Source: Lysobacteraceae bacterium (lineage in GTDB: Bacteria > Pseudomonadota > Gammaproteobacteria > Xanthomonadales > Xanthomonadaceae). Taken from it: DNA of 45,020 nucleotides. The translations under genes were made by a program, and so were the position numbers. The notes beneath the pieces were generated by a model. The model saw only the letters and a program-made list of their open reading frames with translations. It was not told the DNA's origin and searched no databases. Shown piece after piece: positions 17,791-26,553 of this stretch. Within the stretch, counting starts at the first letter, position 1; every line of letters starts with the position of its first letter. The DNA lies in NCBI GenBank assembly GCA_030681035.1, contig JAUXUI010000054.1:1-45020 (forward strand). Direction: 5' to 3'.

Positions 17791-17822
17791 AAAAAACGAA
17801 GCCCCGCATTGAGCGGGGCTTC
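17791..17822 (-). terminator. Intrinsic terminator of hppA
   Basis: On the minus strand GAAGCCCCGC (17822-17813) and GCGGGGCTTC (17807-17798) form a 10-bp stem, extendable by two pairs, around a 5-base loop. The tract GTTTTTT follows (17797-17791). It starts 25 bases beyond the hppA stop. Confidence 0.88.
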
Positions 17823-17846
17823 GTCGTTACCGCTATCGCAAACCGC

Positions 17847-19901
17847 TTACAGCAGTGGCACCAGCAGCAGCGCCACGATGTTGATGATCTTGATCAGCGG
17901 GTTGACGGCCGGGCCGGCGGTATCTTTGTACGGGTCGCCCACGGTGTCGCCGGTGACGGCGGCCTTGTGCGCTTCCGAACCCTTGCCGCCGTGATGGCCA
18001 TCCTCGATGTACTTCTTGGCGTTATCCCAGGCGCCACCGCCGGTGGTCATCGAAATCGCCACGAACAGGCCGGTGACGATGGTGCCGATCAGCAGGCCAC
18101 CCAGCGCTTCCTTGCCCAGTATCAGGCCGACTGCCACCGGCACTGCGACCGGCAGCAACGAGGGCACTACCATTTCCTTGATCGCCGCCTTGGTCAGCAT
18201 GTCCACCGCACGCGAATAATCGGGCTTGGCGGTGCCGGCCATGATGCCGGGGATTTCCTTGAACTGGCGACGCACTTCCACCACCACCGACGCGGCAGCG
18301 CGGCCAACGGCTTCCATCGCCATCGCGCCGAACAGGAACGGCACCAGGCCGCCGATCAGCAGGCCGATGATGACCATGTGGTCGGACAGGTCAAAGCGCA
18401 ACGCTTCGTAGGTCGCTCCAAGCAATGCCGCTTTTGCTTCACCGGCGGCATTGAGGTTGTGGGTGTAATCGGCAAACAGCACCAGCGCGGCGAGGCCGGC
18501 CGAGCCGATCGCATAGCCCTTGGTTACCGCCTTGGTGGTGTTGCCAACGGCGTCGAGCGGATCGGTGACCGCACGCACTTCCGGCGGCAGTTCCGCCATC
18601 TCGGCGATGCCACCGGCGTTGTCGGTGATCGGGCCGTAGGCATCCAGCGCCACAATCATGCCGGCCATCGACAGCATCGCGGTGGCGGCGATGGCGATGC
18701 CGTACAGGCCCGCCAGTTCGTGGCAACCCCAGATCGCCGCGCATACCGCCAGCACCGGTGCTGCCGTGGACTTCATCGATACGCCGAGGCCGGCGATGAT
18801 GTTGGTGCCGTGGCCGGTGGTGCTGGCCTGCGCGCTGTGCTGCACCGGCTTGAATTGGGTGCCGGTGTAGTACTCGGTGATCCAGACGATGGCGCCGGTC
18901 AGTACCAGGCCGATCAACGAGCAGTAGAACAGGTTGAGCGCGCCCAACGGCGAATCACCCATCAGCAGGTTGGTGATCGGGTAGAACGCGACAGCGGCCA
19001 GCACCGCCGACACGATCACGCCCTTGTACAGCGCGCCCATGATCGAGCCGCCTTCCTTCACCTTCACAAAGAAGGTGCCGATGATCGAGGCGATGATCGA
19101 CACACCGCCCAGCACCAGCGGATACAGCACGCCGTTGGCACCGACATCACTCACCATCAACAGGCCCAGCAGCATGGTGGCAATCACCGTCACCGCATAG
19201 GTTTCGAACAGATCGGCGGCCATGCCGGCGCAGTCACCGACGTTGTCGCCGACGTTATCGGCAATCACCGCCGGGTTGCGCGGGTCATCTTCAGGAATGC
19301 CAGCTTCCACCTTGCCCACCAGATCGGCGCCGACATCAGCACCCTTGGTGAAGATGCCGCCGCCCAGACGCGCGAAGATCGAGATCAACGATGAGCCGAA
19401 CGCCAGGCCGACCAATGCGTGCAGCGCTTCTTCGCCGCCGTGGCCCATCTTGATCAGTGCCAGGTAATAACCCGCCACGCCGACCAGGCCCAGGCCGACC
19501 ACCAGCATGCCGGTGATAGCACCACCGCGGAATGCCACGTCCATCGCCGGGCCAATGCCCCGGCGCGCCGCTTCGGCGGTACGTACATTGGCCTGCACCG
19601 ACACGTTCATGCCGATATAGCCAGCGGCGCCGGACAGCACCGCACCAATCAGGAAGCCGATCGCGGTCAGCGAACCCAGAAACCAGAAGATCAGCGCAAA
19701 CAGCACCGCACCGGCCACCGCAATGGTGGTGTATTGGCGGTTGAGGTAGGCGCGCGCGCCCACCTGGATGGCCGCCGCGATTTCCTGCATGCGCTCATTG
19801 CCCGCCGGCTGCGCCATGATCCAACGCGCCGACACGATGCCGTAAATAATGGCCAAGGCCGCACAGGCCAGTGCCAGTTCCAAACCGTATTGCTGCAACA
19901 T
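17847..19901 (-). CDS. hppA: Membrane-bound H+-translocating pyrophosphatase, K+-independent type
   Basis: This integral membrane pump couples PPi hydrolysis to proton export across the inner membrane. The 684-residue protein has about 15-16 hydrophobic segments. The substrate-binding loop reads [16 protein letters not shown], then [30 protein letters not shown], the family signature. The cation-specificity segment reads [15 protein letters not shown]: a lysine where K+-dependent enzymes have alanine, which marks the K+-independent class. The ATG at 19901 ([16 protein letters not shown]) is chosen because the first membrane helix starts there and the upstream extension is unlike the family. 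With ppa and the PPi-dependent phosphofructokinase nearby it suggests PPi-linked energetics. Confidence 0.95.
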   Translation of the reverse strand: MLQQYGLELALACAALAIIYGIVSARWIMAQPAGNERMQEIAAAIQVGARAYLNRQYTTIAVAGAVLFALIFWFLGSLTAIGFLIGAVLSGAAGYIGMNVSVQANVRTAEAARRGIGPAMDVAFRGGAITGMLVVGLGLVGVAGYYLALIKMGHGGEEALHALVGLAFGSSLISIFARLGGGIFTKGADVGADLVGKVEAGIPEDDPRNPAVIADNVGDNVGDCAGMAADLFETYAVTVIATMLLGLLMVSDVGANGVLYPLVLGGVSIIASIIGTFFVKVKEGGSIMGALYKGVIVSAVLAAVAFYPITNLLMGDSPLGALNLFYCSLIGLVLTGAIVWITEYYTGTQFKPVQHSAQASTTGHGTNIIAGLGVSMKSTAAPVLAVCAAIWGCHELAGLYGIAIAATAMLSMAGMIVALDAYGPITDNAGGIAEMAELPPEVRAVTDPLDAVGNTTKAVTKGYAIGSAGLAALVLFADYTHNLNAAGEAKAALLGATYEALRFDLSDHMVIIGLLIGGLVPFLFGAMAMEAVGRAAASVVVEVRRQFKEIPGIMAGTAKPDYSRAVDMLTKAAIKEMVVPSLLPVAVPVAVGLILGKEALGGLLIGTIVTGLFVAISMTTGGGAWDNAKKYIEDGHHGGKGSEAHKAAVTGDTVGDPYKDTAGPAVNPLIKIINIVALLLVPLL

Positions 19902-20248
19902 GTACCTCTCCCCAGATTGGTGGGCACGTTGAAAACCTGTTGCGCGACCCGATTGCTGCGTTGCGCGGTGCTCGGAATCCGCATGTACCGGTATGTACAC
20001 TGCGGTTCCTGCGCTCCGTGCGCCTTGCACTCGGGCCGCTCACGACGGTTTTCTCGGCACCCTGATGTTGACCCTGCGGCTTCAGCCGACGCCGGAGTAT
20101 CGCAAATCTTTGCCCCCGGCGGAAATCGGGTTTTCCCAACGTACGCGCGATGAAGAGATTGGCGAGTGTCGGGGACTACGACGCGGGCGCGACGGGACAT
20201 GGCCGGGGAAAGGGGAGGCGGCGGGTTTGAGCAGGCATGCAGTGACGC
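19902..20248. other. Intergenic region upstream of hppA
   Basis: No gene is supported. The stretch should carry the hppA promoter. The only structure I see is the dyad TGTAC (19984-19988) / GTACA (19995-19999), about 85 bases upstream of the hppA start. No convincing -35/-10 pair could be assigned. Confidence 0.4.
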
Positions 20249-20599
20249 CTATTCTTCGGGGAACTCGGTGAGCAAGCGTTCCAGCGTTGTCAGGAGATCC
20301 GGCGCTTTGGCATCGGCCGCTTCATAAACGATTCTGTGGTCCAGAACGGCGTAGCCGTGCGCAAGTACGTTTCGAAATCCCACGATAAGGTCACCGTCCT
20401 GGATGCGTTTGAACAGATCAGGATCGAGCTTGCGAATTTGGCCAAGCGCGTCGCCGGCGATCTCGAGTTGGCGTTCAACCGCCGACTGGCAGTACTCGTC
20501 GTCAAGATAGGTTTCCAGCGAGCAGCCTTGCAGGAAACGCGGCAGCTTGCGCAGCGCGTTTATGGCAAGGTCCAGATAGACGTCAGGCCGCCGCTGCAT
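20249..20599 (-). CDS. hepT: HepT-like ribonuclease toxin (DUF86/HEPN)
   Basis: This 116-residue all-alpha HEPN protein starts MQRRPDVYLDLAINALRKL from the ATG at 20599. Near the C-terminus GFRNVLAHGY provides the HEPN R-x4-H-x-Y catalytic motif, so the RNase site appears intact. It overlaps the upstream nucleotidyltransferase gene by 17 bases. In characterised pairs the MNT partner AMPylates the HepT tyrosine of this motif and inactivates it. Order and overlap here fit that model. Confidence 0.88.
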   Translation of the reverse strand: MQRRPDVYLDLAINALRKLPRFLQGCSLETYLDDEYCQSAVERQLEIAGDALGQIRKLDPDLFKRIQDGDLIVGFRNVLAHGYAVLDHRIVYEAADAKAPDLLTTLERLLTEFPEE

Positions 20600-20897
20600 A
20601 GACGGGCACTTTGGTTCGCTCGATGATGCGCTTGAGCCGGGTATCGTCCATGGCGTCCAGTACAACAATATCCACCGGCCGGTCCAGGATGGCCTCGAGC
20701 TTGGCCTTGAAATCGAAGTAACGGCGCAAGGCGCTGCCGGGTAACTGCGGGTCGAAGTCGACGACTACATCCACGTCGCTGCGCGTTTCGTCGTAGTCGT
20801 CGCGCAGAATGGAGCCAAAAACATCCAGCCGACGCACGCCATGTTGCCGGCACAGGGCGGCGATCAGTTCGCGGCGGTCCTCGATGAGCGGGTTCAT
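20583..20897 (-). CDS. mntA: MntA-like minimal nucleotidyltransferase antitoxin
   Basis: The 104-residue protein starts MNPLIEDRRELIAALC at the ATG at 20897, with AAGG upstream. It contains VFGSILRDDYDETRSDVDVV, the G-S-x(n)-D-x-D catalytic core of minimal nucleotidyltransferases, then a third acidic position in PVDIVVLD. It would transfer AMP to the HepT partner. The longer frame to 21002 lacks similarity and is not used. Confidence 0.88.
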   Translation of the reverse strand: MNPLIEDRRELIAALCRQHGVRRLDVFGSILRDDYDETRSDVDVVVDFDPQLPGSALRRYFDFKAKLEAILDRPVDIVVLDAMDDTRLKRIIERTKVPVYAAAA

Positions 20898-21653
20898 GGC
20901 GTCCCTTGGCTGCCAGCCGTGAAGCGTGTGGAATAGGGCGCTTTCGTCGTTTCGCAGGCCATCGTTTTTCCAGCGGATGGTTGGCGGGTACCTGTGGCTC
21001 ACAGCCGGTATTGGGCAAGAGCCTCCGGTCGGATGACAAGCTTGCCCGGAACGACGGGGTAAGGTTGCGCCTTATTGTACCAGCCGAACACGCGCGTCCA
21101 TATCCACTTCGGAGCGCTGGCAGCCTGACGCGAATGGCGAGTTCGACAGCGGTTGTCGCCCGCCCTGTGGGCGACCAGCGAAGCGTTGGGGCGAAGCTCC
21201 GCGAAGCGCTGCGCGCGAGCCATGGCGCAACTGGCCCGCGATACTGGTTTGTCGCGCGAGGCGTTGTATCGGGCGCTGTCTGAAGACGGCAACCCGACCC
21301 TCGCCACCCTGCTCAAGGTCGGCAAGGCGCTGGGTATTCGCTTGACCGTGGCGCCGGTTTGAATATCACAGGTTCCCAAGGTCGCTGCAGCTTGCCGCAG
21401 CAGGCTCTGTGGGCGACCTGCCTACCGGCAGGCTGGCCCGTATTGCACGCCCCGACAAAAACCATGCACGGACAGGGCCGGTGTCGAGTGCCTATGTTGG
21501 CTAGCGCACCGACACGACACGAGTAATGCGCGACGCTCAGAGCGCTGCCTCTGTCTCGCCGTCGGAGTGCAGCCGGAATTATCGGCGTCCCTGTTTGTGC
21601 GACTATCGCCACAACGCGTCCGCGTTGCGTCGCTCGCCGTATCGGAATCATTA
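20898..21653. other. Intergenic region with REP half-units and an antitoxin remnant
   Basis: Between mntA and the histidine kinase gene lie a REP half-unit (21163-21176, CCCTGTGGGCGACC), a 3' fragment of a HigA-type antitoxin gene (21222-21362, listed separately) and another REP half-unit (21405-21418, CTCTGTGGGCGACC). The minus-strand frame through 20999-21379 has no recognisable content. The last 150 bases should hold the promoter of the signalling operon, but no clear boxes are seen. Confidence 0.5.
21222..21362 (+). pseudogene. 3' fragment of a HigA-type antitoxin gene
   Basis: The translated fragment MAQLARDTGLSREALYRALS continues EDGNPTLATLLKVGKALG and ends RLTVAPV. It matches the C-terminal half of the intact antitoxin at 26131-26424 with one amino-acid difference (Ile for Val after ALG). 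At DNA level the two differ at roughly a dozen of about 140 positions, mostly synonymous. The N-terminal half and any toxin are absent; the sequence just upstream contains a REP half-unit (GTGGGCGACC). It retains most of the helix-turn-helix, but no proper start context is seen. Confidence 0.8.
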
Positions 21654-23363
21654 ATGCCCACCCCCACAAATGACGCTGTCCTGAGCGGCGATGCCGAACA
21701 GGCTCGCGGCCTCGCTGAGCAGCAGCGGCAAACGGCACTGCTGAAAACCGGTGCGTTGCAGAATGCGATTCTGACCAGCCCCAATTTTTCGATCATCGCC
21801 ACCGACGAGAAGGGCATCATCCAGCTGTTCAATGTCGGCGCCGAGTGCATGCTCGGCTATGCCGCGGTCGATGTGGTCAACCGCTGCACGCCGAGCGATC
21901 TGCATGATGCCGAGGAAGTGAAGGCGCGCGCGCAGGCGCTGAGCCAGGAGCTGGAGACACCGATCACCGCAGGTTTCGAGGCGCTGGCGTTCAAGGCCTC
22001 GCGCGGGATCGAGGACATCTACGAGTTGACCTATATTTGCAAGGACGCCAGCCGTTTTCCGGCGATTGTCTCGATTACCGCGCTGCGCGATGACTACGAC
22101 ACCATCATCGGCTACCTGCTGATCGGCACCGACAATTCGGTGCGCAAGCAGGTCGAGCTCGATCTCAACGCCGCGATGGCGGCGGCGGAGAAGGCCAATC
22201 TGGCGAAATCCGATTTTCTGTCCAGCATGAGCCATGAGTTGCGCACGCCGCTCAGCGCCATCCTCGGATTTGCGCAACTGCTGGAATCGGGCACGCCGCA
22301 GCCAACCCCGGCGCAGCGGCGCAGCATCGATCAGATCCTCCAGGCCGGCTGGTACCTGCTGGATTTGATCAACGAGGTGCTCGATCTGGCGATGATCGAA
22401 TCGGGCAAGCTGTCGCTATCGCTGGAGCCGTTGGCGCTGGCCGAGGTGATGCACGAATGCCGGGCGATGATCGAACCGCAGGCGCAGCAGCGCGAGATCC
22501 GTGTCAGCTTTCCGCAACTCGATGCCCCGTACTTTGTCAAAGGCGACCGCACCCGGGTAAAGCAGGTACTGATCAATCTGCTGTCCAATGCGATCAAATA
22601 CAACCGTCATGGCGGCTCGGTCGTGGTGGAGTGTGTTGCAATCGGCAGCGATCGCCTGCGCATCCGCGTCACCGACACCGGCGATGGTCTGAACCCCGAG
22701 CAGATGCAACACCTGTTTCAACCTTTCAACCGGCTGGGCCAGGAGGCCACCACCGAGCAAGGCACCGGCATCGGCCTGGTGGTGTGCAAGCGCTTGGTCG
22801 AATGGATGGGCGGCGTTATCGGTGTCGAAAGCACGCCCGGCACCGGCAGTGTGTTCTGGATCGAGTTGACGCGCACTGCAGCGTTGCAGCCGCGAAGCGA
22901 TAGTGCTCTGCCGGTGTTAGACCTCGCCGCTGTCAACGATGCCAACCGCAATGGTCGCACGCTGTTGTATGTGGAAGATAATCCGGCCAACCTGATGCTG
23001 GTCGAGGACTTGATTGCGCGGCGACCGGACATCCGGCTTTTGAGCGCACGCGACGCCACCAGCGGCATCGAAATCGCGCGCGCCGCCATTCCCGATGTGA
23101 TCCTGATGGACATCAACCTGCCGGGTATCAGCGGCATCCAGGCATTACGCATCCTCCGCGAAGACCCTCTGACCGCGCATATCCCGGTGCTGGCGCTGAG
23201 TGCCAATGCGATGCCGAGGGATATCGAAAAAGGCGTGCAGGCCGGTTTCTTCCGTTACCTCACCAAGCCGATCAAGGTCCTGGAGTTCATGAAAACCCTG
23301 GATGCCACGCTGAAATACGCCGAGTCCCAACGTGATCGCAGCGACGCGGATCACCACGCATGA
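21654..23363 (+). CDS. Hybrid sensor histidine kinase (PAS-HisKA-HATPase-REC)
   Basis: This 569-residue kinase has no transmembrane segment and should sense a cytoplasmic signal. A PAS domain lies at about 35-165 (TSPNFSIIATDEKGIIQLFN), then a short coiled coil. The dimerisation/phosphoacceptor box has His194 in SSMSHELRTPLSAILGF. The HATPase domain shows N312 in NLLSNAIKYN, DTGDGL, and GTGIGLVVCKRL. A receiver domain at 434-555 has phosphoacceptor Asp487 in VILMDINLPG and the conserved lysine in YLTKPI. The ATG at 21654 is used because homology begins after it and GGAA lies upstream; a GTG at 21567 would add 29 residues. The stop overlaps the next gene as ATGA. Confidence 0.93.
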   Translation: MPTPTNDAVLSGDAEQARGLAEQQRQTALLKTGALQNAILTSPNFSIIATDEKGIIQLFNVGAECMLGYAAVDVVNRCTPSDLHDAEEVKARAQALSQELETPITAGFEALAFKASRGIEDIYELTYICKDASRFPAIVSITALRDDYDTIIGYLLIGTDNSVRKQVELDLNAAMAAAEKANLAKSDFLSSMSHELRTPLSAILGFAQLLESGTPQPTPAQRRSIDQILQAGWYLLDLINEVLDLAMIESGKLSLSLEPLALAEVMHECRAMIEPQAQQREIRVSFPQLDAPYFVKGDRTRVKQVLINLLSNAIKYNRHGGSVVVECVAIGSDRLRIRVTDTGDGLNPEQMQHLFQPFNRLGQEATTEQGTGIGLVVCKRLVEWMGGVIGVESTPGTGSVFWIELTRTAALQPRSDSALPVLDLAAVNDANRNGRTLLYVEDNPANLMLVEDLIARRPDIRLLSARDATSGIEIARAAIPDVILMDINLPGISGIQALRILREDPLTAHIPVLALSANAMPRDIEKGVQAGFFRYLTKPIKVLEFMKTLDATLKYAESQRDRSDADHHA

Positions 23364-24205
23364 GGCTCCCGGAAACCGAGATTCTCACCGCCCGGATTCT
23401 GATCGTTGATGACCAGCCGGCCAATATCGCGCTGCTGGAGCAGTTGCTGGCCGATGCCGGATACACCCAGATACGCTCGACGACAAACCCGCTGGAGGTG
23501 TGTACCCTGCATCGCCACCACCATTACGACTTGATCCTGCTCGACCTGCAGATGCCGGGCATGGACGGCTTTCAGGTGATGGAAGGCCTGGCCACCAACA
23601 TCGATGATGATTACCTGCCGGTGATCGTGCTCACCGCGCAACCCGGGCACAAGCTGCACGCCTTGCAGATGGGCGCCAAGGATTTCATCAGCAAGCCGTT
23701 TGATCTGGCCGAAGTCCGGACGCGCATCCGCAACATGCTCGAGGTGCGTCTGCTCTACCGCAAGCTTGATGAGTTCAACCAAAGTCTGGAACGCATCGTG
23801 GCCGAACGCACTGCCGAATTGCGCGAGAGCGAGGCGCGTTATCGCAGCCTGACCGAACTGGCCGCTGACTGGTATTGGGAGCAAGATGAGACCGGCCATT
23901 TCACCAAGGTAGCCGGGCCGGTGCTGGATATGCTCGGTATTCAGGTCGATTCACTGGCCGGAACCCGCAGCGATGCAACGGTATCGGGCTGGAATCCGGT
24001 CGAGCGCGCCTACCTGTTGGCCACCATCGCGGCGCGTGAGCCGTTTCTGGATTTTGTCCTCAGCCGGGTCAATAGCGATGGCTCGCAACAGACCTATCGG
24101 GTAAGTGGCGAGCCGATGTTCACCCAAGCCTGCCGCTTTATCGGCTATCGCGGCATCGGCGTTGAGGTTCCGGTGATGACATCGCCACCCGAGCGCCGGC
24201 CGTGA
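23360..24205 (+). CDS. Response regulator with REC and PAS domains
   Basis: The 281-residue protein has an N-terminal receiver domain (about 12-130): ILIVDDQPANIALLEQLL, phosphoacceptor Asp62 in LILLDLQMPGMDGF, the Thr in IVLTAQPG and the Lys in ISKPFD. A coiled-coil linker follows (LDEFNQSLERIVAERTAEL), then a PAS domain from about 160 (YRSLTELAADWYWEQDETG). There is no DNA-binding or GGDEF/EAL output, so it probably relays phosphate or binds a partner rather than controlling DNA directly. It overlaps the kinase gene and the Crp-like gene by four bases each and is certainly cotranscribed. Confidence 0.9.
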   Translation: MRLPETEILTARILIVDDQPANIALLEQLLADAGYTQIRSTTNPLEVCTLHRHHHYDLILLDLQMPGMDGFQVMEGLATNIDDDYLPVIVLTAQPGHKLHALQMGAKDFISKPFDLAEVRTRIRNMLEVRLLYRKLDEFNQSLERIVAERTAELRESEARYRSLTELAADWYWEQDETGHFTKVAGPVLDMLGIQVDSLAGTRSDATVSGWNPVERAYLLATIAAREPFLDFVLSRVNSDGSQQTYRVSGEPMFTQACRFIGYRGIGVEVPVMTSPPERRP

Positions 24206-24921
24206 TCGCCGCCGCACCGCATAGCCCGCAACACAATCGCCTGCTCGCCGCGATGCCGGCTGCGGACTTCGAGCGCCTTGCCGCGCATCTGGAACTGGTG
24301 CCACTGGCGCTGGGCAAGGTGCTCTATGAGCCTGGCGAACAATTGGCACATGCTTATTTTCCGACTACTGCCATCGCGTCACTGCACTACGTAATGGAAT
24401 CGGGTGCATCGACCGAGATCGTCGGTGTCGGCAACGAAGGTTTTGTCGGTGTCGCCCTGATCATGGGCGGACAAACCACTTCCAGCGCCGCCATGGTGCA
24501 GGCGGCGGGCTACGCGTATCGGCTCGAACGGCGTCTGCTCAAGCAGGAGTTCGAGCGCAGTAGCTATCTGCAGCGCTTGCTGCTGCGCTACACCCAGGCA
24601 TTGATCACGCAAATGGCGCAAAACGCGGTGTGCTATCGCCATCACTCGGTGGAGCAGCAATTGTGCCGCTGGCTGTTGCTCACTGTTGATCGCGCGCCCT
24701 CACGCGAGCTGGTGATGACCCAGGAGCTGATCGCCAGCATGCTCGGCGTGCGCCGTGAAAGCATTACCGAGGCCGCCGGCAATCTGCAGCAGGCCGGTTG
24801 CATCAGCTATCGGCGCGGGCACATCACCGTACTCGACCGCACCCAACTGGCGTTGCGCACGTGCGAGTGTTATGGCGTGGTCAGGACCGAGATGCAGCGC
24901 CTGCTGACGGATGTGCCATAG
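24202..24921 (+). CDS. Crp/Fnr family transcriptional regulator
   Basis: The 239-residue protein starts with a GTG overlapping the previous stop (GTGA). A cyclic-nucleotide-binding-like beta-roll covers about 20-140 (FERLAAHLELVPLALGKVLY, YFPTTAIASLHYVMESGAST). It lacks the arginine-containing cAMP-binding motif of Crp and shows no Fnr-type cysteine cluster. A winged helix-turn-helix follows at about 165-225 (MTQELIASMLGVRRESITEA), with RRESIT as the recognition helix. This subfamily is common in proteobacteria; its ligand is not known to me. Being in one operon with a kinase and an outputless response regulator, it is a candidate transcriptional end-point of that pathway. Confidence 0.9.
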   Translation: MIAAAPHSPQHNRLLAAMPAADFERLAAHLELVPLALGKVLYEPGEQLAHAYFPTTAIASLHYVMESGASTEIVGVGNEGFVGVALIMGGQTTSSAAMVQAAGYAYRLERRLLKQEFERSSYLQRLLLRYTQALITQMAQNAVCYRHHSVEQQLCRWLLLTVDRAPSRELVMTQELIASMLGVRRESITEAAGNLQQAGCISYRRGHITVLDRTQLALRTCECYGVVRTEMQRLLTDVP

Positions 24922-25075
24922 CCCGCAACGGCACCGAGTCCGGCCCGTGACGCCCGCCGCCGTCGGCAAAGGGCGGCAGGCAACGCTGAACAGATCGCGT
25001 TTTTCGTTGCCAGCGGCTGCTCGCATGCCTCCATCCGTGCGGCTGCATATGCGGCGCTGGCAAGCCATCGGGTGC

Positions 25076-25092
25076 GTCTCACGTGGTGAGAC
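25076..25092. promoter_or_regulatory. 17-bp perfect dyad upstream of the gene at 25138
   Basis: GTCTCAC (25076-25082) and GTGAGAC (25086-25092) are separated by GTG, giving a compact palindrome 45 bases before the start of the hypothetical gene. No T-tract follows, so it is not a terminator. It could be an operator or an mRNA hairpin. Confidence 0.35.
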
Positions 25093-25137
25093 AGCCATCA
25101 GGCACGCTGGAGCCACCTTGGCGCACGGAGAAGCAGC

Positions 25138-25776
25138 ATGGCAAGCAATCCCTGGGGCGAACGCGCGGCGCAGGTGGCAACCTTCCGGCGCGCCCTGCAA
25201 GCGCTGCGCGAACGCCTGCGTGCCACGCTCGCCGGTGGCACAGGCGATGCCGATACCTGCGAAGGCCTTTCCTCGGAAGAACTGCGGCAGCGCCATTTGC
25301 TGCTGTGGTCGTCGGCAAGCCAGCATCTGGTGGATGCCCTGCAAGCGCTCAACCGTGACGTGTGGGAGGCCGACGCGCCGGATGCCGCCGCCATCTACCG
25401 CGCCGCCGGCCGGGTCGAGGGCGTCATCGAGCGTTGGCTGCGCGGCTTCATCGAAGTGCGTGATGTCTACCCCGGAGCCGAAACGGCATCGGTTCGTGCC
25501 CAGTTGCTGGCGCTGTATCAGCACTCACTGGACGAACTGAGCGACTGGCTGGAGCAAATGGACGACACCCTGGAACACCCGCTTGCGCGCATCGCGCCGG
25601 ATCGTCTCGCCGGCACCGATCCGGTGCATATCGAGTTGGAATGCCATTTGACGCTAACCGCGCCAGCGGAGTTGATCCAGCCTCTGCTGCCGCCACCGCG
25701 CCCGGATCACCGCAACGGCCTGTTATCGCTGGCCGCCGCCTTCGGCATCGGCTGGATGCTCGGCGATGACGATTGA
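25138..25776 (+). CDS. Hypothetical protein, helical, with hydrophobic C-terminus
   Basis: I do not recognise this 212-residue protein. It has a good ribosome binding site (GGAGAAGCAGC before the ATG) and codon use like its neighbours, so it is probably real. The first 170 residues are predicted by eye to be mainly helical, with charged heptad-like stretches (RRALQALRERLRATL, LYQHSLDELSDWLEQMDD). A proline-rich linker (PLLPPPRPDH) leads to a single hydrophobic segment near the end (LLSLAAAFGIGWMLGDDD), which could be a tail anchor. It follows the Crp/Fnr gene on the same strand after a 216-base gap. No signal peptide is seen. Confidence 0.65.
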   Translation: MASNPWGERAAQVATFRRALQALRERLRATLAGGTGDADTCEGLSSEELRQRHLLLWSSASQHLVDALQALNRDVWEADAPDAAAIYRAAGRVEGVIERWLRGFIEVRDVYPGAETASVRAQLLALYQHSLDELSDWLEQMDDTLEHPLARIAPDRLAGTDPVHIELECHLTLTAPAELIQPLLPPPRPDHRNGLLSLAAAFGIGWMLGDDD

Positions 25777-25799
25777 GGCGCAGGCGCGCCGGGTCGATG

Positions 25800-25828
25800 C
25801 GGACAATGTGTAGCTTTAAAGGTACACT
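25800..25828 (+). promoter_or_regulatory. Promoter of the higBA locus
   Basis: CGGACA (25800-25805) and TACACT (25823-25828) are spaced by 17 bases. The predicted transcription start coincides with the A of the toxin ATG at 25835, so the transcript would be leaderless. No Shine-Dalgarno sequence is present. Confidence 0.5.
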
Positions 25829-25834
25829 AGGCGC

Positions 25835-26127
25835 ATGATCGAAGTGCGCAAGACGGCGGCGTTTGTCGATTGGCTGGAGGCATTGCGCGATGTGCGCGCC
25901 AAGCTGCGCATCGTCGCTCGCCTGCTGCGTGCCGAAGCGGGAAATCCGGGCGATGTGAAAGCGCTTGGCGGGGCGTATCGGAGATGCGGGTCGATGTCGG
26001 TGCCGGTTACCGCATTTACTTCACCCAACGCGGCACGACGCTGATTGTGTTGCTTTGTGGCGGCGACAAGTCGAGCCAGGCCGCCGACATTGCCCGTGCC
26101 AAACGGATGGCGAAAACGCTGGAGTAA
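25835..26127 (+). pseudogene. higB: HigB/RelE-type toxin gene, frameshifted
   Basis: The start, MIEVRKTAAFVDWLEALRDV, is that of the RelE/StbE-like 'addiction module killer' toxins. The frame is correct to about 25972, then continues as nonsense to a stop at 26044. The expected C-terminal part (GVSEMRVDVGAGYRIYFTQR, then LIVLLCGGDKSSQAADIARA) is present in the +1-related frame and ends at 26127. Adding one G to the GGGG at 25970-25973 restores a normal protein of about 97 residues. The gene is therefore inactive unless the base is a sequencing error or the frame is recoded. The antitoxin gene starts four bases after the true toxin stop. Confidence 0.85.
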
Positions 26128-26130
26128 ACG

Positions 26131-26424
26131 ATGGCCAAGATCAAAACCACCCGCTGGGATGCCGCCGAACACCTTGCTTGCGATGAGGACGTGCGCCTGT
26201 TTCTGGAGGCGTGCTTCGAGGAGGCGGGCGACGATGCGGCGTTCATTGCCCGCGCCTTTGGTGTGGTCGCGCGTGCGCGCGGCATGGCGCAACTGGCTCG
26301 CGACACCGGCCTGTCGCGCGAGGCGTTGTATCGGGCGCTGTCCGAAGACGGCAATCCCACCCTCGCCACCCTGCTCAAGGTCGGCAAGGCGCTGGGCGTC
26401 CGCTTGACCGTGGCACCGGTTTGA
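26131..26424 (+). CDS. higA: HigA-type antitoxin, helix-turn-helix
   Basis: This intact 97-residue protein follows the frameshifted toxin by three bases, with GGAG seven bases before its ATG. The N-terminal part (RWDAAEHLACDEDVRLFLEA) is the usual toxin-binding region. The C-terminal half is an XRE-like helix-turn-helix (MAQLARDTGLSREALYRALS, then NPTLATLLKVGKALGVRL). It should bind the toxin and repress the operon. With the toxin broken, the antitoxin may persist as an orphan regulator or protect against related modules. A nearly identical half copy is at 21222-21362. Confidence 0.9.
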   Translation: MAKIKTTRWDAAEHLACDEDVRLFLEACFEEAGDDAAFIARAFGVVARARGMAQLARDTGLSREALYRALSEDGNPTLATLLKVGKALGVRLTVAPV

Positions 26425-26511
26425 AAGCGGTCGCTTGCTGCACTCGGGTATAGTCGTCGCAGGCGCCATTGCAGTACTCCTTGTATCGCATCGAGAAGGC
26501 GTAAACTGGAA

Positions 26512-26529
26512 GTGATTACGTGTAGTCAC
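26512..26529. promoter_or_regulatory. 18-bp imperfect palindrome upstream of the RelE/ParE-type pair
   Basis: GTGATTAC (26512-26519) and GTAGTCAC (26522-26529) are reverse complements with one mismatch around a GT centre. The site lies 24 bases before the antitoxin ATG and just after a TAAACT (26501-26506) that could be a -10 box. It is a likely autoregulatory operator. Confidence 0.45.
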
Positions 26530-26553
26530 CATGTCGAATCGCAGGAACCCGCC

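Noticed and set aside
17331-19394. Long plus-strand frame of 687 codons across ppa and hppA
   Set aside because: It is antisense to two well-recognised genes, its translation is rich in His, Gln, Arg and Asp with no motif, and GC-rich codon bias creates such open frames opposite real genes.
20999-21379. Minus-strand frame of 126 codons between mntA and the kinase gene
   Set aside because: It is largely the antisense of the higA remnant and a REP half-unit; the distal part shows no family signature.
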